NCBI GenBank assembly: GCA_905205995.1
Contig: CAJLFU010000007.1
Coordinates: 1 to 60,322, forward strand
Source of the DNA: an uncultured Haemophilus sp.
GTDB lineage: Bacteria > Pseudomonadota > Gammaproteobacteria > Enterobacterales > Pasteurellaceae
Reading direction: 5' to 3'
DNA: 60,322 nucleotides
In this document: piece after piece, positions 57,611 to 60,322 of the stretch
How positions within the stretch are numbered: the first letter of the stretch is position 1
Layout: each line of letters starts with the position of its first letter
Made by a program: the position numbers and the translations under genes
The notes under the pieces: model-generated
The model's input: the letters and a program-made list of their open reading frames with translations, nothing else
Databases searched by the model: none
Told to the model about the DNA's origin: nothing

Positions 57611-59632
57611 ATGAGTTTACCAATCAACTTACTCATCACGACCCTGTTGATTTATGTCGTAGGTGCGTTTATTTCGCTCGCAGTGAGACGAAATGAACAA
57701 CTTTCAATCAATATATCCGGCGTGATCGGTGTACTTGCTGGAGTGTTAGGTATTGTTGCCTGCATCCCCGTTCTGATCAGCAGCGACACAGTCGTTGATG
57801 TTTTCAAAACCCCATTTGAATTTGCCTCGTTCTCCATCCGCATCGATGGATTAGCCGCGTTTATGGTGTGCGTGATTTCTTTATTGGTTGTCGTAACCGC
57901 ACTTTATTCTTTCTCTTATGTAAAAGAATACAAAGGCAAAGGCGCAGGTTCCATGGGTTTCTTTATGAATTTATTTATCGCCTCAATGGTTGCGTTAGTC
58001 ACCAGCGATAATGCGTTCTACTTTCTTGTCTTCTTTGAAATGATGTCATTGGCATCTTATTTCTTAGTCCTTACCGAACAAGATGATAATGCCGTAAATG
58101 CGGGCTTGCTTTATTTCTTTATTGCACACGCCGGCTCGGTGTTGATTATGATCGCCTTCTTCATTTTCTACTGCTATGCCGGTAGCTTTGAATTTAGTGC
58201 ATTCCGTCAAACCACTTTGCCAGCACCGCTTGCCTTTACTGCCTTTATTTTGGCGTTTTTAGGTTTTGGTGCCAAAGCAGGGATGATTCCATTACACAGC
58301 TGGTTACCGAAAGCTCACCCAGCAGCACCTTCTCATGCATCCGCGATGATGTCTGGTGTGATGGTAAAAATTGGTATTTTCGGGATCATTAAAGTGGGTG
58401 TTGATCTTCTCGGCTCTACCAATGTTTGGTATGGCGTTATCGTGCTTGGTTTCGGTGCGGTATCTTCCGTACTCGGCGTACTTTATGCCTTGGCAGAACA
58501 TGACATCAAAAAACTCTTGGCTTATCACACGGTAGAAAATATTGGTATCATTATGATGGGTGTGGGCGTTGGTATGATTGGTATCGCGACACATCATCCA
58601 GTATTAGCAACCGTGGGCTTACTTGGTGGTTTATACCACTTACTTAACCATGCCGTATTCAAAGGCTTGTTATTCTTAGGTGCAGGCTCTGTAATGTATC
58701 GCTTGCATACTAAAGATATGGACTTAATGGGCGGCTTAGGCAAACTTATGCCTTACACTGCGTTCTGTTTCCTAATTGGTACCATGGCGATTTCTGCATT
58801 ACCACCGTTTAATGGTTTCGTCAGTGAATGGTTTACTTATCAATCCTTGTTCACATTAAGCCAAAGTGATGACTTCGTATTAAAACTTGCCGGTCCAATT
58901 GCCATCATTATGTTGGCATTAACGGGGGCGTTAGCAGCACTTTGTTTCGTGAAAGTGTACGGTATCAGCTTCGGTGGTGCGCCACGTAGCGAAAAAGCAG
59001 CCAATGCACGCGAAGTGCCAAAACCAATGGTCATTGCGATGGCGGTATTAGCCTTATGTTGTGTATTGTTAGGGGTAGGTGCATCTGTTGTGACCCCAAT
59101 AATTGCGAAAATTTCGACCGCACTTGCTCATAGCGAACCGCTAATGTTGGCTCAAAATGGCGTAGTGGTTGCACAGGCTGAACCGCATACCGCACTTTCA
59201 ACGCCGATGGTGACTATCATGCTATTGGCATTCTTCTTCTTGCCATTTAGTTTTTACGCCTTCACCAAAAATCAACGTTTATCCGATCGTGCGAAAGGCA
59301 ATCCATGGGCTTGTGGTTATGCTTATGAACAAGATATGGCGGCTTCTGCGGGTAGTTTCACCCGTCCGTTACGTACGATTTTCAAACCGCTTTATACCTT
59401 GCGCGAAGTATTGGATCCAGCACCTTTAGGTGATAAAGGCATCCAAGCGGTAATTAAAGGCGCAACAAAAACAGAACCTTTCTGGGAAGAAAAAGTGACC
59501 ATGCCGATCGCTCGTTTTATTCCTTGGTTAGGAACTAAAATCCAATGGTTGCAACAAGGTGACTTCCGTTTGTACTGCGTGTACTTCGTGATTGCCTTGG
59601 TGGCAATACTACTTTCCATTGCGTTGATGTAG
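57611..59632 (+). CDS. hyfB: Hydrogenase-4 membrane subunit HyfB
   Basis: A 673-residue NuoL/MrpA-like membrane protein with about sixteen helices. The proton-channel helices include FFLMMSLASYFLV-type segment (FFEMMSLASYFLVL, about 148), the conserved LPKAHPAAPSHASAMMSGVM (core LPKAHPAAPSHAS, about 233), and HTVENIGIIMMG (about 305). E. coli HyfB is 672 residues. In the formate hydrogenlyase type complex these subunits form the ion-translocating membrane arm. USS copies lie near 57898, 59117 and 59188. The stop is 10 bases before hyfC. Confidence 0.95.
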   Translation: MSLPINLLITTLLIYVVGAFISLAVRRNEQLSINISGVIGVLAGVLGIVACIPVLISSDTVVDVFKTPFEFASFSIRIDGLAAFMVCVISLLVVVTALYSFSYVKEYKGKGAGSMGFFMNLFIASMVALVTSDNAFYFLVFFEMMSLASYFLVLTEQDDNAVNAGLLYFFIAHAGSVLIMIAFFIFYCYAGSFEFSAFRQTTLPAPLAFTAFILAFLGFGAKAGMIPLHSWLPKAHPAAPSHASAMMSGVMVKIGIFGIIKVGVDLLGSTNVWYGVIVLGFGAVSSVLGVLYALAEHDIKKLLAYHTVENIGIIMMGVGVGMIGIATHHPVLATVGLLGGLYHLLNHAVFKGLLFLGAGSVMYRLHTKDMDLMGGLGKLMPYTAFCFLIGTMAISALPPFNGFVSEWFTYQSLFTLSQSDDFVLKLAGPIAIIMLALTGALAALCFVKVYGISFGGAPRSEKAANAREVPKPMVIAMAVLALCCVLLGVGASVVTPIIAKISTALAHSEPLMLAQNGVVVAQAEPHTALSTPMVTIMLLAFFFLPFSFYAFTKNQRLSDRAKGNPWACGYAYEQDMAASAGSFTRPLRTIFKPLYTLREVLDPAPLGDKGIQAVIKGATKTEPFWEEKVTMPIARFIPWLGTKIQWLQQGDFRLYCVYFVIALVAILLSIALM

Positions 59633-59642
59633 GAGGTTGAAG

Positions 59643-60322
59643 ATGATTACGTTACCTTCAGAAATTGCAACATCTGCCGGAATGTTTGTTTTTGCCATTG
59701 TGCAAGCCTTGATTCTGCTTGCCTTTGCACCGTTATTTTCCGGTATTTCACGTATGATCCGTGCTCGAATTCAATCTCGTCGCGGTCCAGGCGTGTTACA
59801 AGATTATCGCGATATTGCGAAATTAATGAAACGCCAAAACATTTGGCCAGACAATGCGGGTTGGGTTTCTAAGGCGATGCCTTATGTGCTAATTAGCACC
59901 GTGATGGTGGTCGCCATGGGCTTGCCTTTATTTACCCGTGTTGCACCGTTTGGCGCAGGTAGTGATTTAATCACCGTGATTTACTTATTCGCCTTGTTCC
60001 GTTTCTTCTTTTCAATTGCGGGTTTGGATTCAAACAGCACATTCTCAAGTTTAGGGGCAAGCCGTGAAGTCACATTAGGTGTTTTGGTAGAACCAATTCT
60101 CATGTTGGCATTTCTTGTGATTGCTTTAATTGCCGGTTCAACCAATTTTGCGGTTATCGGTAGTGCGCTTTCCGAAAATACTTGGCAATATCCAATTGCA
60201 ACAGTGATTGCTATCGTTGCAGCATTTTTCGCCGTGTTTATTGAAATGGGGAAAATTCCATTTGACTTGGCGGAAGCGGAACAAGAATTGCAAGAAGGTC
60301 CATTGACTGAATATTCTGGTCC
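59643..60322 (+). CDS. hyfC: Hydrogenase-4 membrane subunit HyfC, cut by the window end
   Basis: The frame starts at ATG 59643 behind AGGAGG (59633-59638) and runs to the end of the window without a stop, giving about 226 residues of some 320. It is a NuoH-like subunit that anchors the peripheral arm. SRMIRARIQSRRGPGVLQDY (core RIQSRRGPG, about 42) and the loop FIEMGKIPFDLAEAEQELQE (core KIPFDLAEAEQEL, about 203) are the strong family signatures. The rest of hyf (hyfD onward) should lie downstream. Confidence 0.95.
   Translation, partial: MITLPSEIATSAGMFVFAIVQALILLAFAPLFSGISRMIRARIQSRRGPGVLQDYRDIAKLMKRQNIWPDNAGWVSKAMPYVLISTVMVVAMGLPLFTRVAPFGAGSDLITVIYLFALFRFFFSIAGLDSNSTFSSLGASREVTLGVLVEPILMLAFLVIALIAGSTNFAVIGSALSENTWQYPIATVIAIVAAFFAVFIEMGKIPFDLAEAEQELQEGPLTEYSG

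Overview
This window is a piece of a Pasteurellaceae chromosome, almost certainly genus Haemophilus. The DNA is AT-rich and carries, by eye, roughly 45-50 copies of the Haemophilus-type uptake signal sequence (USS; core AAGTGCGGT, reverse ACCGCACTT), many as inverted pairs that form terminators. Gene order matches blocks I recall from H. influenzae (maeB-sulfatase; lptF-lptG-pepA; rsmI-lpoA-yraN-diaA-dolP-nrdA-nrdB; folE-moeA-moeB; xthA beside an RluA-like gene). A hydrogenase-4 (hyf) operon, which H. influenzae lacks as far as I recall, points to the H. parainfluenzae group or a close relative. This species call is inference.

Layout. 1-8.7 kb: end of a malic enzyme without its usual C-terminal domain, an LtaS-like sulfatase, nitrosative-stress repair gene ytfE under an FNR-like box, a YafD-like EEP protein, pepA, and lptF-lptG. 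8.7-13.5 kb: fbp divergent from the 5-oxoprolinase operon pxpB-pxpC-pxpA plus an Nramp-like transporter; the shared promoter region has an FNR box and a CRP site. 13.7-16.5 kb: a MetE-like methyltransferase behind a MetJ-box-like site, then lysS. 16.7-21.3 kb: nrdA and nrdB (class Ia ribonucleotide reductase) behind tandem NrdR boxes, split by a two-gene AT-rich insertion (a 217-aa membrane protein and an overlapping 58-aa basic protein). 21.3-30.4 kb: dolP, diaA, yraN, lpoA, rsmI, tldD, pntA-pntB.

30.5-40 kb: a secreted YD-like repeat protein, yedE-yedF, moeB-moeA, folE, a Bcr-type drug transporter, aroA-purU and hns. 40.2-47.5 kb: a lysine riboswitch in front of an NhaC-type predicted lysine transporter, cardiolipin synthase, an RluA-like pseudouridine synthase, a Na+/H+ antiporter, xthA, a DUF695/RraB-like protein and tRNA-Asn. 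47.6-54 kb: uvrB, a degP/htrA protease with a sigma-E-like promoter, aroG behind a TrpR-like operator, and the lysine exporter lysO. 54-60.3 kb: hydrogenase maturation genes hypF and hypC, divergent from hyfA-hyfB-hyfC (hyfC runs off the window).

Most of the window is conserved core genome. The least explained parts are the two-gene insertion between nrdA and nrdB, the Nramp-like protein lacking metal-binding motifs in the 5-oxoproline operon, the USS placed directly against two start codons, and the regulatory region ahead of hyf. I see no CRISPR array, prophage, insertion sequence or rRNA operon.
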